Source of the DNA: Bugula neritina
Taxonomy: Eukaryota; Bryozoa; Gymnolaemata; Cheilostomatida; Bugulidae
NCBI GenBank assembly: GCA_964035545.1
Contig: OZ037771.1
Location: 4,515,128-4,579,127 of the forward strand
DNA length: 64,000 bases
Direction: 5' to 3'
Made by a program: the position numbers and the translations under genes
Shown here: positions 37,601 to 47,157 of the stretch, piece after piece
Position numbering within the stretch: position 1 is the first letter of the stretch
Layout of the letters: the number at the start of each line of letters is the position of its first letter
Notes under the pieces: generated by a model
Databases searched by the model: none
Told to the model about the DNA's origin: nothing
What the model saw: the letters and a program-made list of their open reading frames with translations, nothing else

Positions 37601-39336
37601 CTTAATATATATTGTTTGGTATTAGATACCGGGACTCTAGGTCAACCACTAAAGTTTTTTTTTAATTGTATTTCTATAGCGCTTGTTTGAGTGTATTGCT
37701 TTAATTTATGTGTCGTGGGACCAGTACTGTATTTGATATGTTCAATTATTAATTAGGCCTATTATAGACTCTAAACTCTACCTTTAGTTAAAAATAGCTT
37801 GTCCTCAAGCTTGTGTGAGCCCCTGATACAATAGCTCGGCAGTAATAGCTACCTAAGCCAAGTATAACTGAGTGGTTAATCTCAGTGATCAGCAACTAAA
37901 TGCTTTGCAATACGAGAGGGGGACCGAAATGGTACCTCCACCAAATGTTATAACGGGAACTTGTGGTATCCCGCTACAACTTACTGTACAGCTGTTACTA
38001 ATATGGCTAAGCCTTAGTGATTTACTATAACAGTATTATATGCATATACTTTATGGTAATTACCTTGTAGATTGTTGGTGACTCCTCTCGTTCCTGGTAC
38101 GTCTACCTGAAGCTGGGTCTTACAGAGAAGTGCCTTCAGATAGCTGTTGGGTGTAGCAAGATACTTCTTGCCGGTTAGCTCCACGTCAGCTGCTTCAGGA
38201 TAGGTTGAAGTATTACAAGGGTGGCTGTAATACTTAGGTTTCCTGCCGGTTGGTCCACGTCAGCTGCTTCAGGATAGGCTACTGTGTTTACAAGGGTGGC
38301 TGCATTTCCATATAAGGATAGAGCCAAGAAGCTGCAGGATCAGGGTGTTTGACGTATAGGAACTGACTTCAAAGCGAAAATGTAATTATAATTGTAACGA
38401 AATTAGTACATGTTACAGACAGTAGGAAACAGATGGGCTATTGTGATGGCATTAGTTCTCTCTAATCCGTATAACAATAAAAAGTTAATATCAATGTGGG
38501 GTTTAGCTGGGCGTTAGGAAATGAGAATGTAGAATGACTCAGTGGGAAATGAATAAACCTAAAGTCCATAATTCCACTACAACAGCTATGCACCACTAAC
38601 TATATAATATACACTGCCTGATCATTATCATGACTTAAATTTTACAATAATATGATTAGGAATTATAGGAATAATTTGCTATGTGGTCATCACATTCTTG
38701 TATGCATACCCTAATATTTGAATTGGTCTATAAGCAGCTCCAAGTTGAGGGTGACTTAGTGCAGTAGTTTAAGGTTATTGAGTTTGAGGTTGGAGGTTAA
38801 AGTTAGAACCCCAACTTCAAACTTGATAACTCTAAACTATTAAACGCAGACACTCCCAACTTGGAGCTGCTTATAGAACAACTACCTATTTAAGTTGGAG
38901 GGGGGGCTGATTAAATTCAGTAGTTTGGGGTTATGAGGTTTGGAATTGGGGTTCTAACTCCTCAAACTTTAAACTCAATGACCTTAAACTACTGCACTCA
39001 GTCACCCCAACTCGGTGCTGCTTATAGATTGATCCGCTTGTAGAATAATTTAGTTATAATATGCGCAGTTACTATTTTTGATACTAACTCAGGAACAGAT
39101 TATGTAAAGTTATTTTCAATCGTATTTGTATTTTTGTAGAGGGAGCCTCTTGCTTTTCCGTTTGCAAGGAGGAATGTTTAAAAAACGAAAATTGTGTAGC
39201 TTTTGATTGCGATTCACCAAGGGAGCTGGACCCATATTGCAACCTACACGATTGTGCCTTGGCTTCAACCAAAGAGAAAGCTGACTGGACATGCTATGCA
39301 ATGGCTGACGTGTATTATGCTCCCTCTTTGCTATAA
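22283..39336 (+). CDS. NHL-repeat protein with a C-terminal cysteine-rich PAN/apple-like end; last intron holds the LTR element
   Basis: Recognised exons: 22283-22675, 23029-23138, 24418-about 24558, 25182-25355, 25774-26092, 39140-39336. Phases agree at the junctions 22675/23029 (1), 23138/24418 (0), 25355/25774 (0) and 26092/39140 (1). The end of exon 24418 is not resolved. The first exon starts hydrophobic (AILLFTVSTSLLILRTVSQ), possibly a signal peptide, and then has an NHL repeat: GDRDGKLRQSQFDNPRGMA followed by ILIADKDNHKIRKLD. NHL blades build a beta-propeller for binding partners. The final exon has eight cysteines (CFSVCKEECLKNENCVAFDC) and looks like a PAN/apple module of secreted proteins. 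No start exon was found. Exact function is unknown. The 13-kb last intron is almost entirely the inserted retroelement, in opposite orientation. Confidence 0.7.
23304..23530 (-). mobile_element. candidate solo LTR in an intron of the NHL gene
   Basis: On the minus strand the stretch starts TGTAGTGGGGCACG and ends TCCTACCACA, so it has TG...CA ends with short inverted termini. An AATAAATATATT lies near the 3' end, as expected of an LTR. It contains an 18-G/C homopolymer. No target duplication is visible, and it differs from the LTRs at 26268 and 37946. Confidence 0.4.
25616..25692 (+). repeat. (GA)n microsatellite
   Basis: About 37 perfect GA units in the intron between exons 25182-25355 and 25774-26092. 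Confidence 0.95.
26268..26906 (-). repeat. 3' LTR
   Basis: 639 bp and the same text as the 5' copy. It is bounded by GCTA on the outside and by the purine tract AGGAGAAA on the inside (minus strand). Confidence 0.95.
26491..26628 (-). repeat. internal direct repeat in the LTR
   Basis: Two diverged copies of a roughly 60-70-bp unit (CCACGTCAGCTGCTTCAGGA ... ACAAGGGTGGCTG) sit side by side in the LTR, and again in the other copy. Tandem repeats in U3 are often enhancers, but this is inferred from position only. Confidence 0.7.
26907..26914 (-). other. polypurine tract
   Basis: AGGAGAAA lies directly against the 3' LTR on the minus strand, the expected primer for plus-strand DNA synthesis. Confidence 0.65.
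26915..27808. other. retroelement sequence between PPT and the antisense exons
   Basis: About 0.9 kb with no clear gene. A plus-strand frame at 27182-27388, with a possible donor ACG|GTAGGT, was seen but has no start or family resemblance. Confidence 0.45.
27809..29059 (+). CDS. possible spliced membrane protein gene antisense to the retroelement, with two alternative anchor exons
   Basis: I recognise no family. A candidate signal exon is 27809-27861 (MIRVKLYLVTIVIGLNGG). An extracellular exon is 28312-28475 (two Cys and an NWT site). Then come two alternative terminal exons. Exon 28561-28742 starts SNVTELSL, has a membrane segment (VLIISIIGLGTLLLMAVL) and a tail with RRYIEY. Exon 28956-29059 has a membrane segment (GLVAGIVLGALALALIVYIF) and the tail CCCRPARRARD. 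The phases fit: 2 at the first junction, 1 at both alternatives. Each terminal exon has its own AATAAA (28897, 29094). The two anchor exons are the best supported part; the signal and extracellular exons are tentative. It occupies the place where env usually lies but runs the other way. It may be captured cellular sequence. Confidence 0.4.
28561..28742 (+). other. alternative terminal exon A with membrane anchor
   Basis: Acceptor ATGCTACAG, phase 1, an N-glycosylation site, about 19 hydrophobic residues, a basic stop-transfer end and stop TAA. A poly(A) signal AATAAA follows at 28897. Confidence 0.5.
28897..28902 (+). terminator. poly(A) signal after anchor exon A
   Basis: AATAAA 155 bases after the TAA of exon A, on the strand opposite to gag and pol. 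Confidence 0.4.
28956..29059 (+). other. alternative terminal exon B with membrane anchor
   Basis: Acceptor TATTCTCTTTTAG with a good pyrimidine tract, phase 1, a long Gly/Ala/Leu membrane segment, a CCC motif (possible palmitoylation), a basic tail and stop TGA. AATAAA follows at 29094. Confidence 0.5.
29094..29099 (+). terminator. poly(A) signal after anchor exon B
   Basis: AATAAA 35 bases after the TGA of exon B, following a T-rich run. Confidence 0.45.
29372..33238 (-). CDS. pol: Pol polyprotein: protease, reverse transcriptase, RNase H, integrase
   Basis: The frame continues that of gag-env across one UGA and has no ATG at its head, so it is probably made by readthrough. The domain order is typical of Ty3/gypsy elements. 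Protease: LADAGASISIV near residue 35, with DAG where DTG or DSG is usual. Reverse transcriptase: SPVVLVKKKDGRWRFCVDYR and YLDD near 450. RNase H: LTTDASATAIGAVLSQ near 600. Integrase: HHCC zinc site (HPGVTKTMLRLKQHYWFP...CHSCQQRK) near 800-840 and D, D, E in SMDFLGP, LLSDRAKS and PASNGQVE (about 868, 928, 963). The C-terminus is acidic and then basic (RYGLRRRPKQKR). No frameshift or stop interrupts about 1288 codons. Confidence 0.95.
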   Translation of the reverse strand, partial: LTTPLPKTAAQVLGILDSHTCRTTTIRAEVNGKRCTALADAGASISIVNSNIAANLGLALQPHKIKARGVTNSSLDILGKSDVVITIGKDTRVEHSLFVANAITHDVILGTDFLAKLGEVTYDFQRCTLGFNRRKIPMGPEAINNVARTAYSVDIPPLSEMAVVATITSPSLDGATCYFEGDKLPQKVMVGKSIDRVVKRRIWVPIMNCTKTPITIPEDTIVGNVEQVEENLELLKVNSPKEKSKTLSKPSSSLKLEDTTLDLHQFQKLRGLVDEFQDIIGEGVTDLGRTDIVQHVVETTPNTHPIRSRPYAIPVGIRSEVKAQLDEMQEAGLITPSAGNWTSPVVLVKKKDGRWRFCVDYRKLNSVTIKQSMAISSIENAVEIMHNKKYFSSIDLCSGFFQVALHESSQEKSGFITPFGCYEFKVMPQGMSGSPATFTRLALAIMADLISEGSSCVYLDDWLMASTTFESHLQLLRTVFSRLRYAGLKFRLSKSQLCQKEILYLGHILSSKGIAVAPHNTEKIKNFPTPRNKTEVKRLLGLFGYYRSFIKNFARIATPIIKLTSKDAEFVWSAECQRASEELRTRITTAPILVFPDIKSPFILTTDASATAIGAVLSQLRDNKEHPISFYSRTLTAAERKWDACQQELFAIVCAVKHYRQYLMNVKFRLITDNAACTYIIKKPDLSPRLARWAIQLADYDFEVIHQAGKQNVVADALSRAEILAVESCPIDEQTRNQQKKDYFLGPILLYLEKGKFPEDASKAKANQIVADSKQFKIIDGLVYRNYQDKALLAIPSSQRHLLMYAMHDSITAMHPGVTKTMLRLKQHYWFPKMHQAVEKYISECHSCQQRKNPKVQTRVPLATRIATEPFHTLSMDFLGPFVQSADGMKYVLVFTDHFTKWCEMICTADQSAATVARVYVEQIFCKFGAASVLLSDRAKSFMSSVMVEVNKLLKTDSKFSVPYSPASNGQVEIYNKTIANMLSHFVDPGTHRDWDRYIPFCQLAHNSSVHTTTTTSPSMLLFCREMRMPYELTKPRPPVVEDDAPYVTKLHNRMQEVWDTARQLIGKGKERQKRYYDKKARPTDLRVGDIVLYYNKRAYKNKTAKLIKRWQGMYIIKHITDTTAAIQLFNEPDQAPFRVHLNLLKRYKGPLVRGPTSELSIELDSPAAHDSGSEEVETSAPESDNFHSDRPSSEEDCRETDCQETDCQPTTEIETHKDEHARHNGTDTDIAYSNGNREGTSIQEPQNNNTEEAERIEPPPPPTRNNKRYGLRRRPKQKREAQFTYRL
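33198..33247 (-). promoter_or_regulatory. stop-codon readthrough site between gag-env and pol
   Basis: On the minus strand the junction reads CAA TGA CTA ACC. UGA followed by CUA is the context known for strong readthrough in alphaviruses and some animal genes. Pol is in the same frame after it. A CCCAA/UUGGG hairpin with a 3-base loop lies about 28 bases downstream (33198-33210). The context is seen directly; use in vivo is inferred. Confidence 0.75.
33239..36871 (-). CDS. gag-env: Gag fused in frame to an Env-like glycoprotein (1210 codons)
   Basis: Residues 1-540 are Gag: an S/T-rich start, a retrotransposon capsid region (about 170-330), an R/G- and Q/N-rich stretch with two APFNQ repeats, and a zinc knuckle C-x2-C-x3-H-x4-C near 480. 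No stop follows. From Met544 there is a signal-peptide-like hydrophobic run ending near VEA, then an ectodomain of about 520 residues with many cysteines and several N-x-S/T sites, a membrane anchor at about 1088-1107 and a cytosolic tail of about 100 residues. By eye the ectodomain resembles the glycoproteins shared by chuviruses and some captured LTR elements; this is an inference needing an HMM test. No clear furin site or fusion peptide was identified. The frame ends at UGA followed by CUA. Confidence 0.85.
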   Translation of the reverse strand: MSSNRRVTRSVTRQMATSGEATSSAPTTLSPPSDTTTQPPITTSTSTTLPDYTDTPLTATTTITSSTATSSDTGTRPRNTNYTPTSKEEIVKFWNSLSPELRRDCINSNTSTGPTPSLTMTNYGLSTQAHMTPTLQAYSTQTRPPRGIPSTNIPTVNPFQTQIIASVAPNLDSLPSFSGDSTESWENFIERWEVLMAPHRYDNEQLALAIPAKLTGSAWQTYRKVVKQAPGCATSYTALKPKLATMFQRSNPLLGKSLWKLSQGKKTVGEFFTEVVSQGQSAFLDMPEEYRDKVLTNVFIAGLNEAHQRDILLKGELTLQQTLEEAKKLEAVDGALKTQKINFIESEIVAEINYTRSQAELIAPLQKQIDGLAELIKAQSIRSKEQEEKSYRSNNYQPNRYRGRGRGGNRGNRRGGYNQPQRYYNQGTHNQHQAPFNQHQAPFNQQRGSYNHQSSHRHNNNRTGQNYGNGRGQNPWPCKSCGNRHYGSKCSNVNVVSDLGPDEFAFQFLNQDPGQEHVNAVELTPKAKGPKAKSRRGGRKLSVMDAVQLAMLCLLSCFLGCGATPVEAKNPMVCGSHHTDQPHLFRLNTNYTCPGHDKTDPTRQPQQTKIMVYKPNTIEWESPAYQCKKFKSVVTTLVSLFTDVKIRNAHIENRPITRGECIDMVASKHCDAGELKGGDGVFTTRNKVEAVYKHCCKKQFFSKNQCSIVRATVYKRHEDKEFESTAGDVRHCKYDEGSCKLDDGSILIWEPRKQTHCRHTEWYMEEGTFFDNHFVSSDHSMALTFARYGINSTKDCHGKNTSMSDQGLMLRFITPLHNVTIRNNVTATYQIVGQYASTINAIAQALALEQITTAQKLFWTSYYYSCHNTAQTINLITLLLERHPTTAARHMLQLSNVVAKAGPGYLEVYPCTELERTSYQLLKMKHNNCTNYLPIQISIAGLESIGYLDPVDNIIHPDSYNVDCTHREEVPVKLDGIIYLYSWNESLKLAPNTTILSLPNIKLGATPLELHENIFSRAHRLNWADFSHHHSLNAILSTLNRQAQVLKAVGVVSSPHHTLDKNRIETQEGILGNSYFSFLFGGHVASVYELWTMLANLIVTIASIVFISKKLYYHLCIKYICKRRGRIVVDAVDVEQITTHQPTAEETTTATELHSLISPIHSQIESTTPISTVDQNTPSARLYPALEDMTEADDIAWPSWTKQARQESSQ
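36872..37925 (-). other. untranslated leader of the LTR element
   Basis: About 1.05 kb between PBS and the gag start, without a coding frame that looks real. It holds the candidate splice donor; dimerisation and packaging signals cannot be read by eye. Confidence 0.6.
37387..37398 (-). promoter_or_regulatory. candidate splice donor in the retroelement leader
   Basis: The minus strand reads GTCAGG|GTAAGT in the untranslated leader, a near-perfect donor. Joined to an AG just before the Env start Met544 (AACTCTCAG|TCATGG, acceptor at 35245-35246), it could give a separate Env mRNA. The acceptor's pyrimidine tract is poor. Confidence 0.4.
37926..37943 (-). other. primer binding site
   Basis: Two bases inside the 5' LTR the minus strand reads TGGTGGAGGTACCATTTC. 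It begins with TGG, the complement of a tRNA CCA end. I could not assign the tRNA. Confidence 0.5.
37946..38584 (-). repeat. 5' LTR
   Basis: 639 bp; on the minus strand it starts TGTTGTAGTGG and ends GTTATAACA. It appears identical to the 3' copy. A TATA-like GTATATGCATATAAT occurs in the latter part. Confidence 0.95.
38728..39030. repeat. two adjacent foldback (hairpin) repeats
   Basis: TCTATAAGCAGCTCCAAGTT faces AACTTGGAGCTGCTTATAGA across about 150 bases, with matching inner arms (TAGTTTAAGGTTATTGAGTT). A second diverged hairpin follows, ending AACTCGGTGCTGCTTATAG. They look like a tandem pair of foldback or MITE copies in the last intron of the NHL gene. Confidence 0.75.
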
Positions 39337-40569
39337 GAAACTAGGCTAATGCTTTTAGAACAATATTATAAGTTTATTTTGGTACATTTAAACATAGTAT
39401 CTTTCTATCTTCAACAACATAAAGCACAATATCAGCTTTTAAGTGTAGAGCACCATCACCATTTCAAACATTTTCTTATAGAGACTTTAAGGCTACGTTG
39501 GATGCTGACAGCTGCACAAAAACCAGCTGTATGTATTAATCGCCAGTTAATTGATTATTATATATTCTATTGTATTCAAAAATATTATTCTTTAAGTAAA
39601 TGTTTAATTACACAATTACATTAACACATAACTGTTTACTTGTGAAGTTGCTAAATACAACAAAAGCTTATTTTGAACATATTTTTAGAAGGCCTTCTAT
39701 TTTTGTTAACCATCAGCTACAATTCTGTTGTTCAAATGTAGAATAAATATAGTGAGTATAGGCTGGTTTGTGATATACAAGTTTAATTAGAGAGCTAAGT
39801 GTCTTTGCTGCTTGTTAGTGATGCAAACCGTTTAGATGAAACCGGCTTAAGTGACTAATAACCTCATGACTGAAGTCAACATTTATGATGTTAATGTAAC
39901 AATGGACCGTTGACTAACGTCAATACTTGTAACTTTCATTTATGGATTCATATATAGAATAGTTATATATAATAAATAGTTGATAGTTTAAATAAAACAG
40001 ACAGCAGGTTTGGATATTTTAATTTAAATTATCATTTTTAGAATATTCATAAAAAACATCCACCCAAAGAATCCCATTTCCTAAACTAGCATTTTGCGTG
40101 AGCAGAAAAAATTAACAAAACTTATAAAGAAATACTTCTAGTGCTTTATAGTTGAAGCTAATAAATTCATGTGAAAAATTGAAGCACTAACATAAATTTT
40201 TTAACAACTAGGCATTACCTAAAAATCTTGCTGTTTATAATTAAATACAAAATGCAGCCAGCACTAACCGAAGTAAAAATCAGGGTGGATGATGAAAAAC
40301 CATCACATCTTAATCGAGTTGCACAGGAAATCAGTAATCATTGATACGTACTACAAAAATATCCCAGCTGCCTAATTTTATATAAAATATCATAAACACA
40401 TCTGAAATTTAAAACAACTAATTCCAGCATTACTAACAACTAATTTATAAAATATACGAGTATAAATTTGCAATTATGCCAACATTAGCTGATCTCTACA
40501 CAAATGAGCATTCACATGTAGATGTGATGAAAACTAAAGAGAATTATTATATTAGGAGTTGTATGCACC
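39337..40569. other. 3' flanks of the NHL gene and NIT2
   Basis: The two genes converge here. An AATAAA at 39742-39747 may end the NHL gene. No coding frame is convincing. Confidence 0.5.
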
Positions 40570-43284
40570 TCAACAATCCTTCAACTGATAAATGTCGTTA
40601 CGTTTCTGAGTTTGGACGGGTATTTGTTGCCGAACACTATCGACTCTATCAAGATCTATATCTGAGCATATTATAGCTTCAGTTTCTTCTGCTTTTGCTA
40701 TCACATCTCCCCACGGATCAACAACCTGTAACAATACAGAAACTAGGCTAAATACTAGTAGGTCAAGGTTATATAGCTGAGATAAAAATACTTGAGTACC
40801 AAAACTCTTTAAAAGTTGCTTGCAAAATTTGTATTAATCCGTCGAAACGAATTTAAAACTGAGAAGACGATTCTAAAATACAGCATAGTAGAACGGTTTA
40901 TGAAATATTTAATACCATTTCATCAAGTAAAATACAAAGCTTAGTAACATACAGTTACAAGTTTTACATAGCCATAAATACAGGATGCTGTTCACACGCT
41001 CACACACATATTATACGTACAGAAGAATGACCCCAGGCTGTGTAAGTAGCCTTAGCATCTCGAGCTGGAGAACAAGCTGCAATGTAGGACTGGTTGTCCA
41101 ACGCCCGCCCTCTCTGCAACAGTTCCCAGTGAGCAGGACCTGTCGTCATGTTGAAGGCACCAGGGAATACCAAGAGTTTGCATCCTTTCCTAAAATATGT
41201 TGATAAGTAAATAAATGTGTGTGCTTGCACATCTGAGCGCGTACACAAATATTCATACGTTTATATATAAAAAAATAAATATATAATAAGTGATCTGCAT
41301 TGAATGGTAATAAGCTGAAACTAAATAGAAAAAATGTAAAAAAACAGAAAGAGTTCAAATTTAAAAATATGAAGTACATTCATTAACAAAATCAGCCCTT
41401 TGAAATAAATGACAAAACAATTATAATTGGAAATTCAAAGCGCTGCTCAACAAATTACAGAGAGTTATCTTCTCACTGCTTCATGATTGAGCTATTTATA
41501 AACTAGGTAAAACCGATTATTGAGGGCAGATATTAGAAAATAGTTGTCTTTGTTTTTTCAAAAGACAAGGGCACACAACTACAGTGAATCAATTGTGAAA
41601 GTAGAACTACCACTAAAACTTGTATTTATATTTATACTGCGTTTGTTATTAGTTTTATAAATTTTGCTTCACTCAAATAACTATAATTTCTATAAAGTTA
41701 AAAAAATCTCTTCTTTTAGCTTAACATGTTTGTAGCATTAAGATTCTTATCTGTTTTCACTGCTATGTATTTAGGAGAGATTATCTCTTCACTCTCAAAT
41801 GCCCGAAACTAATTACTAGAAAAGACAACTCCAAAAATGGGAGAAAAAATATTTTCGAAAAGCCGGTTTGTCTCAGAGTTATTAGCAACTGAATGACAAA
41901 TTGTATATATGACTAGCGACTGACTGACAAATTATTCACTGAGTGAATAGTGACTCACAGTGCAACTAGTAACCGACTGACTAATTATTCACTGAGTGAA
42001 TAGTGACTCACAGTGCAACTAGTAACTGACTGACAAATTATTCACTGAGTGAATAGTGACTCACAGAGCAACTAGTAACCAACAGACTCACAGGAAGTAC
42101 TTACTGGGCAAGGAGGAGAGAAAGCTCCGGAAACCTTATATCATAACAAATGCCAAGACCGACCTTCAGACCTCCACACATCTCAAACATTCCGAGTTGA
42201 TTCCCGGGAGACAAAACTTCCGACTCTTGAAACCTTATTTTCCCCGGTATATCAATATCAAACAAGTGGCACTTGCTGTACCTGTAGAATCCAGGTAATA
42301 TACATTTCAACATTTTGCTAAGCTCTTACCTAATGATAATTACTATTAGCATTAAAATAAATAATCCATTCTGGTAAAATTGCTTAGCATTAGAGCAAAA
42401 ATAGTGAACAAACAAATTTGAAACTTTCTGAATTTAAAATAAAAAAGGAGATTTTATTGTATAAGAAAAAATTTACTGCCAATTTTTAAAAATTAAATGC
42501 CACAAGCAAATTATAAGAATTTCATGCGTGCAGTGAGGCAGACCTACTTGAGGAGCATTTCTCCTTGTGGGTTGTAAACTGTGGCAGTGTTGTATAGTTT
42601 CCCTTCTCTCTTCTCAGGAATACTTCCACCAATCAAATAAATCTTTTCTTCTTTGGCAATTTTTGATAGCATTTGAGTTGTCTTCCCTGGAATCTCTTCA
42701 GCATATTCAGAGAAATATTGAGTTCCTGTAATACAAACTATGATAGGTAGACAAAGCATAGAGAATAATCAATCAATGATATTCTGGCACTTGTTTGAAC
42801 ATAATAAAATAATTGGAGTAGCAATTTAATGAAATAAACAAAGTTACATGTGTGCAAATATTAATAGGACAGTTTGTGGTCACAAAGCAAACAGAAATCT
42901 GTGATAAATATTTTCTTAAAAATAAATAACAACTATTATATGTTTTGCATCATACTAGACTTAACTTTAAGATTACTCCAATAATGTTGAATTCAATATC
43001 ATTTAACATCAGAAATCTTTCAGATTAACTCAACTAACACATAATCATCAAGTAAACAGTTTTAAGACTCCCATAACAAAATGCTCTCATGATTTACCAT
43101 ATGGAGAATTAAAGCATTCTGGTAAGACAACCAAAGGGGTGATACTGTCCGCACAATCAGCTCTTGATTTCATAGCTGCCTGGGAGATCATGGACATTGC
43201 ATGCTTCAAATTGTTATCTTTATTAGACGTGACAGCAAGTTGGATAAGAGCAATGCGTATCTTGTTTATAACTCTGTTAGCCAT
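40570..43284 (-). CDS. NIT2: omega-amidase NIT2 (nitrilase superfamily), five exons
   Basis: NIT2 hydrolyses alpha-ketoglutaramate and alpha-ketosuccinamate, products of glutamine and asparagine transamination. Exons: 43284-43098, 42725-42548, 42281-42105, 41189-41021, 40725-40570; all have GT-AG borders with consistent phase, giving 288 residues (human about 276). The nitrilase triad is complete: Glu56 in [10 protein letters not shown], Lys125 in [11 protein letters not shown], Cys167 in [13 protein letters not shown]. Other family signatures are [35 protein letters not shown] and [10 protein letters not shown]. The start is the Met of MANRV, about ten residues before the conserved RIALIQL. 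A further in-frame Met lies upstream, so a slightly longer N-terminus is possible. Confidence 0.95.
41925..42080 (+). repeat. minisatellite of about 53 bp in NIT2 intron 3
   Basis: Three copies of a unit containing TTCACTGAGTGAATAGTGAC and CTCACAGTGCAACTAGTAAC. TTCACTGAGTGAA is itself a palindrome. Confidence 0.85.
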
Positions 43285-43509
43285 AGTCTGCACTGAAAAC
43301 ATATATAAAACAATTATTGTGAAATTTTGTTTGGATATAAATATCAATGTGATGAGAAATAAAATGAATGGCTACCAGTAGAACCAGAATGTTTCATAAC
43401 AATGTTTGAGATTTTGTTATATTCCAGATTCAAAAGAAGCGAGATGCTATTGAATAATTGTTTCTTTTTTCTTTGCTTTAAGTTTAATACAAAAATATTT
43501 GCTTGAGTA

Positions 43510-43775
43510 CAATAAAAATTTATGAGTATCAGTATAACTATAAGTATAACATTAACTATATTGAATAATGAGACCATACATCAAGTTCAACTTTAAGTTT
43601 CTTAGAGTTAATATAAGTATTGGTTTATTGCTATGCGGATGCCTATAGTCATACTTATACTCATAGTATTAGTAATTACTAATTATGCTAATTGTAAATC
43701 TATTACTATTAGTATTACTATTACTATTAGTATTACTATTACTATCAGTATTAGTCTCTAAGAAGTTACTAAGAG
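43510..43775. repeat. cryptic simple repeat upstream of NIT2
   Basis: AGTATAACTATAAGTATAAC gives way to TATTACTATTAGTATTAC units in the presumed NIT2 promoter region. The same words recur upstream of NFXL1 and RPS3A and in PLK4 intron 1. Confidence 0.7.
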
Positions 43776-44148
43776 TAAGACTAAGAGTAAGATTATTTTT
43801 TAATAAAATTGCATGTAATTTTGATATGTATGCAATTTTAATATATTACTATTACTAATACTATAACTATTAGATTTTACAGCTGGTATTAATCATTTAA
43901 AATAAATAGAGAAATTCATAAAGTTGATAAAATTGTACATGAACTTAAACTTTCTAAAATTATTGCCTGCAACCACTACTACTACTACTTGTGCTAGCAT
44001 TGTGATAATGACCTTGGGATAACATTCACAGGCTAATAAAGATCAAACACGGTAGGGTCGGCCGAGTGATTTATTAATTTTAAACCTGAGTTAGGAAACA
44101 AGGTTGAACCACAGAAATCGAACAAAACAGCACCAACTTGGGGGTGCC

Positions 44149-45889
<1,741 letters not shown>

Positions 45890-47157
45890 GGGGTGCCTGG
45901 GTACAACATTTGCGTGCACATCGTGGTCAAAACTCCAAGCCCGAGACCTCCAATTCACTGCACTCAGTGACTACCAACTCAGTGCTGCGTCAAGCGATAT
46001 CACTCATAATATACTAAACGTACAGTATAATCTATTTGCTGAACGCCCAATATTTTGGTTCTATTCTCACCCGTTATTTAAATGTGAAGGGCCACATTCA
46101 TCAAGAAAAATCAAACGTGGCGTATATTGACAGTTACTGAGTTTGTAATCTTAGTACTAGTAGGCATGGTCAGAGTAATAGTACTAGTACTGTTATAGTT
46201 AAGTGATACTCGGAATATTAATACTAATAGAGTAACAGTCAAACTTAGAGTTAAACTTCATGTCGCGTGAGTATTACTATTAGTATTACTAATACTAATA
46301 GTAATACTAATAGTAATAGTAATACTATTACTATTAGTATTACTATTACTATTAGTATTACTACTGGTATTAGTATTAGTATTATGATTAATCATTAAAT
46401 TTAATGATTAATGTATTGCTGTTATAGTCGAATTATGGACAGATTCACACCGATGATCAAATCATTATCAGTATCAGTATGGCTACCACTTAAAATTAGT
46501 ATCAGTTATCATTTCAATTAAATTTAAATTTAATGATCATAGTCATGCTCTTTATGATAATCAATTATTATGATAAATCAAATAGTGATTATTATCATGG
46601 GTGGTGATGATTGACCACTTTCAGTTTTTTACACTTACAGTAATGAGTAAAGCAGTAATTATAAGTGTAACACAAACAGTAAATTGTGAAAGTAAATCAC
46701 TAAATCAAAATGGTTTCTAGAAGTAGATGATCATTCTATTTTTAGTCATGGCTGAACAGGTAGACTACTAAACTTGCTGTGACTTTAAGTTTCATTTTAG
46801 CTTTCAAACTTTTTGCCATAAATAATGTAAAGTCTTAGTTTAAGGTCATAAATATACGGTATAATAAAGTCAAGGTTATACTTATGAACCTTAAATTCTA
46901 TTGTGAGTTTTAGCTTTCAAATGGCGTTGTTTTGGAGCATAAGTATTATTTGACTTTTTTTAAACAAGAATTATAAAATTTTTAATATGTTTATATGTAA
47001 CTGTATTACTGACACTACTGTATGGTTAACTGTGTTGATTTCCATTTAAATCATACTTTCTGACTGTGGGTAAGATATCTTCAGTGTGCATGTATGCCTT
47101 ATACATTTATTGTTATTTGACTTTCAACAGTTGAATGTTAGTGAGTGACCACCAACC
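45890..47157. other. intergenic region and presumed NFXL1 promoter
   Basis: No gene seen. 46130-46400 is an imperfect TACTATTAG/CTAATAGTA array; 46430-46620 is rich in GATTATCAT-type words. Neither is coding. Confidence 0.55.
46130..46400. repeat. cryptic TACTATTAG-type simple repeat upstream of NFXL1
   Basis: GTATTACTAATACTAATAGT and its complement alternate, so the tract is partly palindromic. It ends about 760 bases before the NFXL1 start. Confidence 0.75.

Larger units (their letters stand above)
26268..38584 (-). mobile_element. complete LTR retroelement (Ty3/gypsy type) with gag-env fusion and readthrough pol
   Basis: Two 639-bp LTRs bound a 12,317-bp element inserted in the last intron of the NHL gene. 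It has TG...CA ends and a GCTA target duplication (26264-26267 and 38585-38588). Order on the minus strand: 5' LTR, PBS, leader of about 1 kb, Gag fused to a glycoprotein, UGA stop, Pol (PR-RT-RNase H-IN), 2.4 kb carrying plus-strand exons, polypurine tract, 3' LTR. All large frames are open and the LTRs appear identical by reading, so the insertion is recent and may be competent. The RT/integrase type and domain order PR-RT-RH-IN place it with Metaviridae; position of the glycoprotein is unusual for them. Confidence 0.95.
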
